Positions 1 through 6,974 of a stretch of 11,447 bases of DNA are shown piece by piece; the stretch's first letter is position 1, and each line of letters opens with the position of its first letter. A model generated the notes under the pieces. That model worked only from the letters and a program-made list of their open reading frames with translations. It had not been told where the DNA came from and did no database searches. The DNA is taken from NCBI GenBank assembly GCA_016303195.1, contig JAEDMD010000045.1:1-11447 (forward strand), read 5' to 3'. The DNA comes from Oscillospiraceae bacterium. Lineage in GTDB: Bacteria > Bacillota > Clostridia > Oscillospirales > Ruminococcaceae. Both the position numbers and the translations under genes were made by a program.

Positions 1-13
1 TTGGAAACCCGAT

Positions 14-45
14 GTTTGAGTTTCAGGCTTGATTCAAACTTTTTT
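14..45 (+). terminator. possible weak terminator of the upstream gene
   Basis: GTTTGA (14-19) can pair with TCAAAC (34-39), and the pairing extends by one G-T wobble. The loop is about 12 nt and a run of six T follows (40-45). The stem is short and AT-rich. One open frame entering from the left edge (codons from base 3, stop TGA at 30-32) would end inside the loop, so this would be a first, weak terminator before the stronger one at 56-84. Chance pairing is possible. Confidence 0.3.
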
Positions 46-55
46 GACAGACTGG

Positions 56-84
56 ATCGCAGAGCTTGTCTCTGCGATTTTTTT
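56..84 (+). terminator. rho-independent terminator of the gene upstream of the window
   Basis: The perfect 9-bp stem ATCGCAGAG (56-64) / CTCTGCGAT (70-78) has a 5-nt loop CTTGT and leads into T79-T84. There is no T-run in the other orientation, so it ends + strand transcription coming from the left. This separates spoIIGA from the preceding gene, whose identity cannot be seen here; in many Firmicutes it is ftsZ. Confidence 0.85.
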
Positions 85-98
85 ATAGCCGACGGATT

Positions 99-131
99 GT
101 GACATATTTTTCGGACGAACTGCATTATAAT
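99..131 (+). promoter_or_regulatory. candidate spoIIG-type promoter with wide spacer and a 0A-like box
   Basis: A perfect -10 TATAAT lies at 126-131. The best -35 is GTGACA at 99-104 (5 of 6 to TTGACA), leaving a 21-bp spacer, which is too long for ordinary vegetative sigma use. The Bacillus subtilis spoIIG promoter is known for a similarly over-long 22-bp spacer and depends on phosphorylated Spo0A. GGACGAA at 113-119 differs from the 0A-box core TGNCGAA only at its first base and sits between the two elements. The expected RNA start near 138 gives a leader of about 47 nt. The elements are seen; Spo0A control is inferred. Confidence 0.6.
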
Positions 132-184
132 TATATCAGAAACGCAGATGATGCGTTCAGACATTACCACAGCGGAGGTGCAGT

Positions 185-979
185 GTGCAGACAGTCTATG
201 CTGATGTTCTTATTATCCTTAATATCTATGTTAATTTTTTCCTCCTGAGAACAACGGCAAGAGTGACTCATTCCCCTCTCAGGACTTTTCGGTGCATCGC
301 CGCCTCCGTCTATGGTAGCCTTTTCTCTCTGACGATCCTTCTTCCGTCACTTGGAACTCCCATTAATATCGCCATTAAGGCTGCTGCCGCTGTCACCGTT
401 GTTCTGGCAGGTTTCGGCTTTCACGGCATGAAAAGACTTATAGCTGATACATTCGCCTTCTTCGTTTCAAACTTTATCCTCGCAGGCACGGTCTATGCGG
501 TCTATTCGTGGTTTCGCCCCGATTTCATGCGGTTCAACAATACATATTTCTACATTGATTTTTCTCTTATCATCCTTATCATCACAACATCTGCCATGTA
601 TCTTGCCGTGTGCATTGTACGCTATTTTCTTGACCGTGACATCAGCGGCGATTACAGGATAATCATAAAATACGGCAGGCATATCGTCAGTATAAAAGGG
701 ATCCCCGACACCGGAAATGTCCTCACAGACTGCTTCACAGGCTGTCCCGTGGTTATCTGCGATAAGGAAAAATTCGGCAATATTTCAGAGTTTCCTAAGC
801 GGATAAGACTTATCCCGTTCACTACCGTTTCAAACAGCGGATTAATGCCTGTTTTCCGCCCCGATGAAGTGCTTATTGAAAATCTCACCGACCATTCCCG
901 AAAAAAAGCCGATGTTCTTGTGGGGCTTGGAAATAATACAGATAATGCGGTCTTTGACCCGAAAATATTGAAAATATGA
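185..979 (+). CDS. spoIIGA: SpoIIGA, sporulation sigma-E factor-processing peptidase
   Basis: SpoIIGA is the membrane aspartic protease that cuts the pro-sequence from pro-sigma-E in the mother cell at the septum. The 264-aa product has about five hydrophobic segments in its N-terminal half (roughly residues 4-22, 35-56, 60-80, 86-108 and 124-148), then a soluble domain carrying the catalytic DTGN motif at 175-178 ([10 protein letters not shown]). It is somewhat shorter than the B. subtilis protein (about 309 aa). The start is GTG at 185, chosen because GGAGGT at 174-179 lies 5 nt upstream and the translation opens at once with a membrane segment. The stop overlaps an ATG of the sigE frame by 4 nt (ATGA), so the two are one unit. 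The family assignment rests on topology, the DTG motif and the sigE neighbour, and is firm. Confidence 0.93.
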   Translation: MQTVYADVLIILNIYVNFFLLRTTARVTHSPLRTFRCIAASVYGSLFSLTILLPSLGTPINIAIKAAAAVTVVLAGFGFHGMKRLIADTFAFFVSNFILAGTVYAVYSWFRPDFMRFNNTYFYIDFSLIILIITTSAMYLAVCIVRYFLDRDISGDYRIIIKYGRHIVSIKGIPDTGNVLTDCFTGCPVVICDKEKFGNISEFPKRIRLIPFTTVSNSGLMPVFRPDEVLIENLTDHSRKKADVLVGLGNNTDNAVFDPKILKI

Positions 980-980
980 A

Positions 981-987
981 AGAGGAG
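981..987 (+). promoter_or_regulatory. ribosome binding site that decides the sigE start
   Basis: AGAGGAG at 981-987 stands 6 nt before the ATG at 994. The in-frame ATG at 976 has only A-rich sequence without a Shine-Dalgarno match before it. Therefore 994 is the better start, even though 976 would give the tidy ATGA overlap with spoIIGA. Confidence 0.7.
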
Positions 988-993
988 ATAAAA

Positions 994-1692
994 ATGCTGA
1001 TGATCCGAAAATTAAAGCTGATACTGAAAAAACTGATGGCTGGCAGGGTTTTCTATGTCAACGGTGCTGACACTCTGCCGCCTCCTCTCACCCGTCAGGA
1101 GGAAGCGGAGGTTTTTATCAGACTTGCCGATCATGACCCGACTGCAAGAAAATGCCTTATTGAGCATAATCTGCGGCTTGTGGTGTACATAGCAAAAAAG
1201 TTTGAGTCCACAGGTATCGGCATAGAAGACCTTGTTTCCATCGGTACGATCGGGCTTATCAAGGCGGTGAACACTTTCTGCCCGACCAAAAATATCAAAC
1301 TGGCAACATACGCTTCACGATGCATTGAGAATGAGATACTCATGTTTCTGCGTAAATCCTCCCAGTACCGCAACGAACTTTCCATTGACGAACCGCTGAA
1401 TATCGACTACGACGGCAATGAACTGCTCCTGTCGGATGTTCTCGGAACGGATGAGGATATCGTGAACAAAGGTATCGAAACCGAAGCAGAACGTGAAATT
1501 CTGCGTAATGCCGTGTCTGAACTCGGAGAGAGAGAACGTGAGATAATGGAAATGCGTTTCGGTCTTGTTGACGGCAAGGAAAAAACTCAGAAGGAGGTGG
1601 CAGACTGCATAGGTATATCCCAGTCATATATTTCAAGACTGGAAAAAAAGATAATCAAAAAACTCCGTATCAAGATCGAAAGTGTGACCTGA
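994..1692 (+). CDS. sigE: RNA polymerase sporulation sigma factor SigE (pro-sigma-E)
   Basis: SigE directs early mother-cell gene expression during endospore formation and is made as an inactive precursor. From the ATG at 994 it has 232 aa; the ATG at 976 would add six residues (B. subtilis SigE: 239). The N-terminus is a basic, hydrophobic pro-sequence of about 20 residues ([15 protein letters not shown]) ending near FYVNG (20-24), which corresponds to the VYYIGG processing area of B. subtilis. Then come PPPL, region 2 ([12 protein letters not shown] from residue 59; the -10 recognition part around [12 protein letters not shown]) and a region 4 helix-turn-helix ([20 protein letters not shown], 198-217). 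All regions look intact. It follows spoIIGA, its processing enzyme, and is followed by a terminator rather than sigG. Confidence 0.95.
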   Translation: MLMIRKLKLILKKLMAGRVFYVNGADTLPPPLTRQEEAEVFIRLADHDPTARKCLIEHNLRLVVYIAKKFESTGIGIEDLVSIGTIGLIKAVNTFCPTKNIKLATYASRCIENEILMFLRKSSQYRNELSIDEPLNIDYDGNELLLSDVLGTDEDIVNKGIETEAEREILRNAVSELGEREREIMEMRFGLVDGKEKTQKEVADCIGISQSYISRLEKKIIKKLRIKIESVT

Positions 1693-1757
1693 CTATTCAT
1701 TTTTAATTATGTACAAATGTAATTATTTGATGTGTAGAATAAAAGCAAAAAGATATA

Positions 1758-1793
1758 AAGCCGTGTCGTTTTATGCGATACGGCTTGCTTTTT
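1758..1793 (+). terminator. rho-independent terminator after sigE
   Basis: AAGCCGTGTCG (1758-1768) pairs with CGATACGGCTT (1776-1786): 11 bp with one G-T wobble and a 7-nt loop TTTTATG, followed by GC and TTTTT (1789-1793). It lies 66 nt past the sigE stop and closes the spoIIGA-sigE unit. Confidence 0.85.
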
Positions 1794-1822
1794 ACGTTAA
1801 AAAGAAAAAATTACGCTGTACT

Positions 1823-1851
1823 ATTGTATTTTTAAACCATAAGTGGTATAA
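1823..1851 (+). promoter_or_regulatory. promoter of the recJ-relA operon (extended -10)
   Basis: The extended -10 TGGTATAAT is at 1843-1851 with a perfect TATAAT at 1846-1851. TTGTAT at 1823-1828 is a half-matching -35 at the ideal 17-bp spacing. The start point would be near 1858, about 70 nt before recJ. It lies directly after the sigE terminator, as expected for a housekeeping sigma-A promoter. Confidence 0.75.
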
Positions 1852-1913
1852 TTTAATATATGTATATTGTTTTATGGATGTTCCGTTTATGACTTTTAGT
1901 CATTTTATTGTAT

Positions 1914-1919
1914 AGGGAG
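1914..1919 (+). promoter_or_regulatory. ribosome binding site that decides the recJ start
   Basis: AGGGAG at 1914-1919 is 7 nt before the ATG at 1927 but only 1 nt before the in-frame ATG at 1921. The second ATG is therefore the likely start, giving a protein beginning MKNWTV. Confidence 0.65.
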
Positions 1920-1926
1920 TATGTAT

Positions 1927-3954
1927 ATGAAAAACTGGACTGTTGGTGTGCCCGACAGAAAAACTGTTTCAAGTCTCGTCTTCGGATGTCAGGTCTCATC
2001 TCTCACCGCCGCCGCTTTAGCCGCAAAGGGTTACACTTCACCCGAATGCGTTGCAGAAAATCTCAATATCGACGAACTCTCCGACCCGTTCCTCATCAAG
2101 GACATGGACAAAGCCGCTGAAACTATCAATTCCGCCATCGACAACTGCGAAAAAATATGCGTTTACGGCGATTATGACTGTGACGGCATCATGTCTACTG
2201 TCATTCTGACCTCATACCTCACAGAAGCAGGTGCGGATGCGGTCTTTTATATCCCTGAACGTTCCGAGGGATACGGTCTCAATAAAAATGCTATTGATAA
2301 GATACATGACGACGGTGTTAGTCTCATCGTTACTGTGGATAACGGTATTTCCGCAATTTCCGAAGCTGAATACATCTATGAGCTGGGAATGCGCCTTGTT
2401 GTTACCGACCACCATCAGCAGGGAGATTCACTTCCGAAAGCAGAGGCTGTCGTTGACCCTCACCGCCATGATGACGAATCGCCTTTCAGACATATGTGCG
2501 GCGCCGGTCTTGCGCTGAAGCTGACTGCCGCTCTTGACGGAGGCGATTACACTTTCGCTATGGAGCAGTTCGGCGACCTTGCCGCTATCGCTACTGTTGC
2601 GGATATAGTCAGTCTCACAGGCGAAAACCGATACCTCGTCACCGAGGGTATGCGACTTATTGACAACACAGACCGTCCTGCTCTGATGGCTCTGAAAAAA
2701 GTCAGCGGCATTGACAACAAGCCCGTTGATTCCTCATCTATCGGATTCGGACTCGCTCCGAGGATCAACGCTTCGGGAAGATTCGGCTCTCCACGCACTG
2801 CCGCCGAGCTTTTTATGTGTGAGGATTACGACGAGGCTCTCAGAATAGCAACTGAGCTTGACAGGCTCAATAATCAGCGTAAATCCGCTGAAAATGATAT
2901 TATCAGCGAAATTAACGAAATGATCGACCGTGATCCGTCACTGGTAAGGAAACGTGTAATCTTCATCTGCGGAAAAAACTGGCATCACGGTGTTATCGGC
3001 ATCGTCGCCGCACGTATCGAGGAACAGTACGGAAAGCCCTGCTTCATCGCATCCGACTCCGATGGCGAGGTTCGAGGTTCGGCACGTTCTTTCGGGGATT
3101 TCTCGGTGTTCGATGCACTCACCTACGCTAAGGATGCTCTTTCCAAATTCGGCGGACATCCCGGTGCAGGCGGATTTACGATAAACAAAGGCATGACCGA
3201 GCAGTTCGGTCAGCTCCTTGAACAGTTTGCCGCTGAAAATCATGAACCTATGCCGCTGTTTTCGATCACTGCCGACTCCCCTGTCACTGCTCAGGAACTT
3301 ACTTTCCAGAACGTAGAGGATCTCAGCAAGCTCGAACCCTACGGAATGGGCAACGAACAGCCCCTTTTCTACATAGAAAATGCCGCTGTTACTGAAATTC
3401 GAGGCATGGGCAATGGCAGTCATTCCATGATAAAATTCAGATTCGGCACTTCCGAATATACTGCAAAAATGTTCAGGACTGCTCCCGAAGCACTGCCTGT
3501 TGCAGGCGGTGATATCTGCAAAATGATCGTTACCCTCGGTATCAACGAGTTCCGTGGCAATCGCTCGATAGATATCCTTGTCAAGGACATACGTCCTCAG
3601 CTTTTCGAGCAGAACCGCTATTTCTCCGCTCTCCGCTCCTTTGAAGCAATGACAAGGGGTGAAAAGCTCCCGAACCTTAATTTCTACAAAAAAATGCTCC
3701 CCTCTCAGCAGGAGGCGGCATTGATATACAAATCCATCCCCGAAAAGGGTATCAGTCCCGAAAGACTATTCATGAAGCTGAATGCCCCCGATATCAATTA
3801 CGCTAAATTCAGCTCCGCTGTTGAGGCTTTCAGACAGCTCGGTCTGATAAGCGTTTCATCAGGCGGACAATTTATCAGCAAGGCGGCTGTTACTAAAAAA
3901 GCCGACCTTTTCTCAGCTCCCGTGCTTGCTTTTCTCAGGCAGGTGATCGGTTGA
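1927..3954 (+). CDS. recJ: single-stranded-DNA-specific exonuclease RecJ
   Basis: RecJ degrades single-stranded DNA 5' to 3' in recombinational and mismatch repair, in the cytoplasm, with Mn/Mg at a DHH phosphoesterase site. The 675-aa product shows the DHH-family motifs in order: VYGDYDCDG (79-87), TVDNG (136-140), VTDHH (159-163), ATVADIV (222-228) and APRINASGR (277-285). It then has the DHHA1 domain with GSARS (384-388) and FGGHPGAGG (408-416). A C-terminal OB-like domain starts near LSKLEPYGMGNEQPLF, the equivalent of the ExFGxGNxxP signature in other RecJ proteins. The last 120 residues or so are an additional, less conserved tail of the kind common in Firmicutes RecJ. An ATG two codons upstream (1921) is less likely because it is too close to the ribosome binding site. 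It is first in the gene run and is followed 71 nt later by relA. Confidence 0.96.
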   Translation: MKNWTVGVPDRKTVSSLVFGCQVSSLTAAALAAKGYTSPECVAENLNIDELSDPFLIKDMDKAAETINSAIDNCEKICVYGDYDCDGIMSTVILTSYLTEAGADAVFYIPERSEGYGLNKNAIDKIHDDGVSLIVTVDNGISAISEAEYIYELGMRLVVTDHHQQGDSLPKAEAVVDPHRHDDESPFRHMCGAGLALKLTAALDGGDYTFAMEQFGDLAAIATVADIVSLTGENRYLVTEGMRLIDNTDRPALMALKKVSGIDNKPVDSSSIGFGLAPRINASGRFGSPRTAAELFMCEDYDEALRIATELDRLNNQRKSAENDIISEINEMIDRDPSLVRKRVIFICGKNWHHGVIGIVAARIEEQYGKPCFIASDSDGEVRGSARSFGDFSVFDALTYAKDALSKFGGHPGAGGFTINKGMTEQFGQLLEQFAAENHEPMPLFSITADSPVTAQELTFQNVEDLSKLEPYGMGNEQPLFYIENAAVTEIRGMGNGSHSMIKFRFGTSEYTAKMFRTAPEALPVAGGDICKMIVTLGINEFRGNRSIDILVKDIRPQLFEQNRYFSALRSFEAMTRGEKLPNLNFYKKMLPSQQEAALIYKSIPEKGISPERLFMKLNAPDINYAKFSSAVEAFRQLGLISVSSGGQFISKAAVTKKADLFSAPVLAFLRQVIG

Positions 3955-4025
3955 TCAATACATTTTCATCACGGCTCCCGCTCGCCGTAAGAAGCGGCAG
4001 TCTTTTTTGACTGAGGAGAAACACT

Positions 4026-6344
4026 ATGAACGATGACATGAATGTATCAAATCTCCCATTCAAAGAGCTTAGCATCCCCATTCCTGAGGACGCTCTGCCA
4101 AAAGATCCTGCGGAGTATCTGAAATATATCCCGGAATATGATGATAATTTCACCATCGAGATGATAATTCAGAAGATACTCAAGGATGACAAGCAGTACG
4201 ATCTGAGCAAGATCATCTCTGCATATGAATTTGCGGCTAAAGCCCATGAAGGTCAGAAACGCTCATCAGGTCAGGATTATATCATCCATCCCCTTGCAGT
4301 TGCATACATCCTCCTTGAACTCGGCATGGATACCGATACCATCTGTGCTGCCCTGCTCCATGACGTTGTAGAGGATACCGATGCCACCCTCGATGACCTG
4401 AAAAAACGATTCGGTCAGGACGTTGCACTGCTTGTTGACGGTGTTACAAAACTCAGCAAGATACCTACATCTACCAAAGAGGAGCAGGCCGCAGAAAATA
4501 TCAGAAAGATACTCCTTGCCATGTCGCAGGATATCCGTGTAATGATAATAAAGCTGGCTGACCGTCTCCATAATATGCGTACTCTCCGCTACCGTCCGCT
4601 GGACAAGCAAAGAAATGTCGCTCTGGAGACTATGAATATCTACGCTCCTATCGCTCACCGTCTCGGTATCAGAGCTATCAAGGAGGAACTTCAGGATCTG
4701 GCTTTCCATTATCTTGACCCATATGCTTACTACGAGATCGAGAGTATTCTCGAAAACAAAAAGGAAGAACGGGAAGCCTTTATCGAAGTCATCAAGAAAC
4801 GCATTTCCGAACGCTTCAAGACCGAGGATTTCGCTCAGCCGCCTCAGATCGACGGCAGAGTAAAGAGCATTTACAGTATCTACCGCAAAATTTTCATCGG
4901 GCATAAGAACATCGACCAGATCTACGACAAGTATGCTGTACGTATCATCGTCACAACTATTGCAGAATGTTACAATGTTCTCGGACTTATCCACGATATG
5001 TTCCGCCCGATGCCGAACCGCTTCAAGGACTATATCGCAAACCCAAAGTCCAATATGTACCAGTCTCTCCACACCACCGTTCTCGGCAAGGAAGGCATCC
5101 CGTTCGAGGTGCAGATCCGTACATGGGATATGCATGAGACTGCCGACTATGGTATCGCCGCTCACTGGAAATACAAGGAGGGCATTCAGGGCAAGGACAA
5201 GATGGATCAGCGCCTTGCATGGGTTCGTCAGGTCATTGAGGCTCAGCAGACTTCCGATGATGTTGAGGAGATCGTCCGCATTATCAAGACCGATCTCGAC
5301 CCTGAGGATATCGTTGTTATGACTCCAAAGGGAATGTCCGTTTCACTTCCAGTAAACTCAAATGTTATCGATTTCGCTTATCGTATCCATACTCAGATCG
5401 GTCATAAGACCGTCGGTGCTAAGGTTGACGGCAAGATAGTTCCCCTTGACTACAAGCTCCAGACAGGTCAGATCTGTGAGATCATCACCAGCAAAGATGC
5501 CGAAAAAGGCCCTAACCGTGCATGGCTCAACACTGTTCAGACCAGTGAAGCACGTTCCAAGATTCGCTCATGGTTCAAAAAGGAACGCCGTGAGGAGAAT
5601 ATCGCTGAGGGCAAGGCTCAGCTTGAACGTGAATTCAAGCGCCACAGGATCAATCTCAAGGAATCCGAATATTCCGAGTTCCTCGCCGATGATTTCAAGA
5701 AACACAACTGCGATAACCTCGAAGATTTCTACGCTTCGATAGGCTACGGCGGTACTACCCTTTCAAAGATAATCCCACGGCTCAAGGACAAGTACGAAAA
5801 GCTGTACTCCGATAATGAGAACGAGGATGATGCTTCACATAAGCTGGTAAAGGCTAAGCCAAGTGCAAGAGGTACGATCATACTCGATGATGTAAATAAC
5901 CTCGATCTCAAATTCGCTCAGTGCTGCAATCCGCTTCCCGGCGATGATATCGTTGGCTTTATCACCCGTGGCTACGGTCTTTCCGTTCACACCACAAGCT
6001 GTATCAACTACAAAAAGGCTATGGAGAGAAACGATCCCGAAACTGTTGCAAGATGGGTGGATATACAGTGGACTGAAAACAGCGATACTCAGATGCAGAC
6101 AGGATTTGAAGTTATTGCAACCGATCGTGTTGGTCTGGTATATGACATCACCGCTGTCCTCCTCGACGCAAGAGTTCCTATTGTACACTCTGCTTCAAGA
6201 GGTCTCAAAAACGGCAATGCTATGTTCGAGGCTACTGTTATAATCTCCAACACTGAACAGCTCAACCACTTATTTGAAAAACTCAGAAAGATCAAGGGCG
6301 TTATCTCTGTTGAGCGTTCTTCCATCACTGAGGGAGGTAACTAA
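4026..6344 (+). CDS. relA: bifunctional (p)ppGpp synthetase/hydrolase Rel (RelA/SpoT family)
   Basis: This enzyme makes (p)ppGpp from ATP and GTP/GDP on starved ribosomes and also hydrolyses it, setting the stringent response. The 772-aa product has all family domains: an HD hydrolase with H88 and the HD pair in LHDVVEDTD (111-119); a synthetase around VKSIYSIYRK (279-288) with RFKD (332-335) and EVQIRT (361-366); TGS (about 427-488); a helical region; a zinc-finger-like domain with CC at 633-634, H655 and C659; and a C-terminal ACT (about 692-768). RFKD rather than the EXDD type of synthetase-only RelA, together with an intact HD site, marks it as bifunctional. The N-terminus has about 35 residues more before the HD domain than streptococcal Rel. 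The start at 4026 is supported by GAGGAG at 4013-4018. The stop shares a base with the next start. Confidence 0.97.
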   Translation: MNDDMNVSNLPFKELSIPIPEDALPKDPAEYLKYIPEYDDNFTIEMIIQKILKDDKQYDLSKIISAYEFAAKAHEGQKRSSGQDYIIHPLAVAYILLELGMDTDTICAALLHDVVEDTDATLDDLKKRFGQDVALLVDGVTKLSKIPTSTKEEQAAENIRKILLAMSQDIRVMIIKLADRLHNMRTLRYRPLDKQRNVALETMNIYAPIAHRLGIRAIKEELQDLAFHYLDPYAYYEIESILENKKEEREAFIEVIKKRISERFKTEDFAQPPQIDGRVKSIYSIYRKIFIGHKNIDQIYDKYAVRIIVTTIAECYNVLGLIHDMFRPMPNRFKDYIANPKSNMYQSLHTTVLGKEGIPFEVQIRTWDMHETADYGIAAHWKYKEGIQGKDKMDQRLAWVRQVIEAQQTSDDVEEIVRIIKTDLDPEDIVVMTPKGMSVSLPVNSNVIDFAYRIHTQIGHKTVGAKVDGKIVPLDYKLQTGQICEIITSKDAEKGPNRAWLNTVQTSEARSKIRSWFKKERREENIAEGKAQLEREFKRHRINLKESEYSEFLADDFKKHNCDNLEDFYASIGYGGTTLSKIIPRLKDKYEKLYSDNENEDDASHKLVKAKPSARGTIILDDVNNLDLKFAQCCNPLPGDDIVGFITRGYGLSVHTTSCINYKKAMERNDPETVARWVDIQWTENSDTQMQTGFEVIATDRVGLVYDITAVLLDARVPIVHSASRGLKNGNAMFEATVIISNTEQLNHLFEKLRKIKGVISVERSSITEGGN

Positions 6345-6973
6345 TGAAAGTACACAGATTACAGCTTGGAGAACTCCGCTCCAACTGCTATATCGTTGAA
6401 ACTGCTCCGAACCGCTGTATCGCTGTCGATATCGGCGGTGACAGCAGACTTCTTCTGGAGTTTCTGAAAATGCACAGGCTGACTCTTACAAAAATACTCC
6501 TCACTCACGGCCATTTCGATCATATGGGCGGATGTGAGGAAGTCCGCAAGGCAACAGGCGCTGAGATCTATATTCATGAGGATGACGTTCCTATGCTCAG
6601 CAGTGAAAGCCTTTCGCTTTCGTCAACTATGGCTTACCGTGAATTTGTTCCTGTTACAGACTGGACTGCCGTTACAGGCGACTGCTATATCAATGACGGT
6701 GACTGTACTTTCCATGTACTTCACACACCGGGACATTCCCACGGAAGCGTCTGCTATGTGTGCGAAAACGTCATTTTCTCAGGCGATACACTGTTCTGCT
6801 GTTCCATCGGACGCACCGATCTTCACGGAAGTATCCCGGAAAAGATGAACGATTCGCTGAAAAAGCTCTACGATCTGGAAGGTGATTATAAAGTCCTGCC
6901 CGGCCATAACGAAACGACTACTCTTGAATATGAACGCAATTCAAACCCATTCATGAGACAATTCAGAGGATAA
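6344..6973 (+). CDS. MBL-fold metallo-hydrolase (GloB/YcbL-like)
   Basis: This 209-aa member of the metallo-beta-lactamase superfamily has a full two-metal site: THGHFDH (54-60, HxHxDH), H131 in TPGHSHGS, D148 in FSGDTLF and H188 in LPGHNETTT. The tail GHNETTTLEYERNSNPF matches the GloB-like group annotated as hydroxyacylglutathione hydrolase-like. The long C-terminal substrate domain of true glyoxalase II is missing, so the substrate is unknown. It is a cytoplasmic protein without a signal peptide. The start ATG at 6344 overlaps the relA stop by one base (TAATG) and has AGGGAGGT at 6331-6338, pointing to translational coupling with relA. An MBL gene next to rel and hemZ recurs in clostridia, but this does not reveal its role. 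Confidence 0.92.
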   Translation: MKVHRLQLGELRSNCYIVETAPNRCIAVDIGGDSRLLLEFLKMHRLTLTKILLTHGHFDHMGGCEEVRKATGAEIYIHEDDVPMLSSESLSLSSTMAYREFVPVTDWTAVTGDCYINDGDCTFHVLHTPGHSHGSVCYVCENVIFSGDTLFCCSIGRTDLHGSIPEKMNDSLKKLYDLEGDYKVLPGHNETTTLEYERNSNPFMRQFRG

Positions 6974-6974
6974 T

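Noticed and set aside
3..32. End of a gene entering from the left edge (frame with stop TGA at 30-32, residues GNPMFEFQA)
   Set aside because: Only nine codons are visible and another frame is also open through 102. The terminator at 56-84 proves a gene upstream but not which frame ends here, so it is not listed as a CDS.
66..248. 60-aa open frame
   Set aside because: It lies over the terminator, the spoIIGA promoter and the spoIIGA start, has no ribosome site, and its sequence resembles nothing.
1709..1915. 68-aa open frame between sigE and recJ
   Set aside because: It runs across the sigE terminator and the recJ promoter, has no ribosome binding site, and its composition is that of AT-rich intergenic DNA.
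3971..4013. Hairpins ACGGC/GCCGT and CAGTC/GACTG with a T-run between recJ and relA
   Set aside because: The stems are 5 bp, the first is separated from the T-run by 14 nt, and in the second the T-run is the loop. This does not make a normal terminator, so recJ and relA may share a transcript.
4266..5165. 299-aa open frame on the minus strand within relA
   Set aside because: It is a shadow of the well-supported relA gene; the translated sequence has no domain signals.
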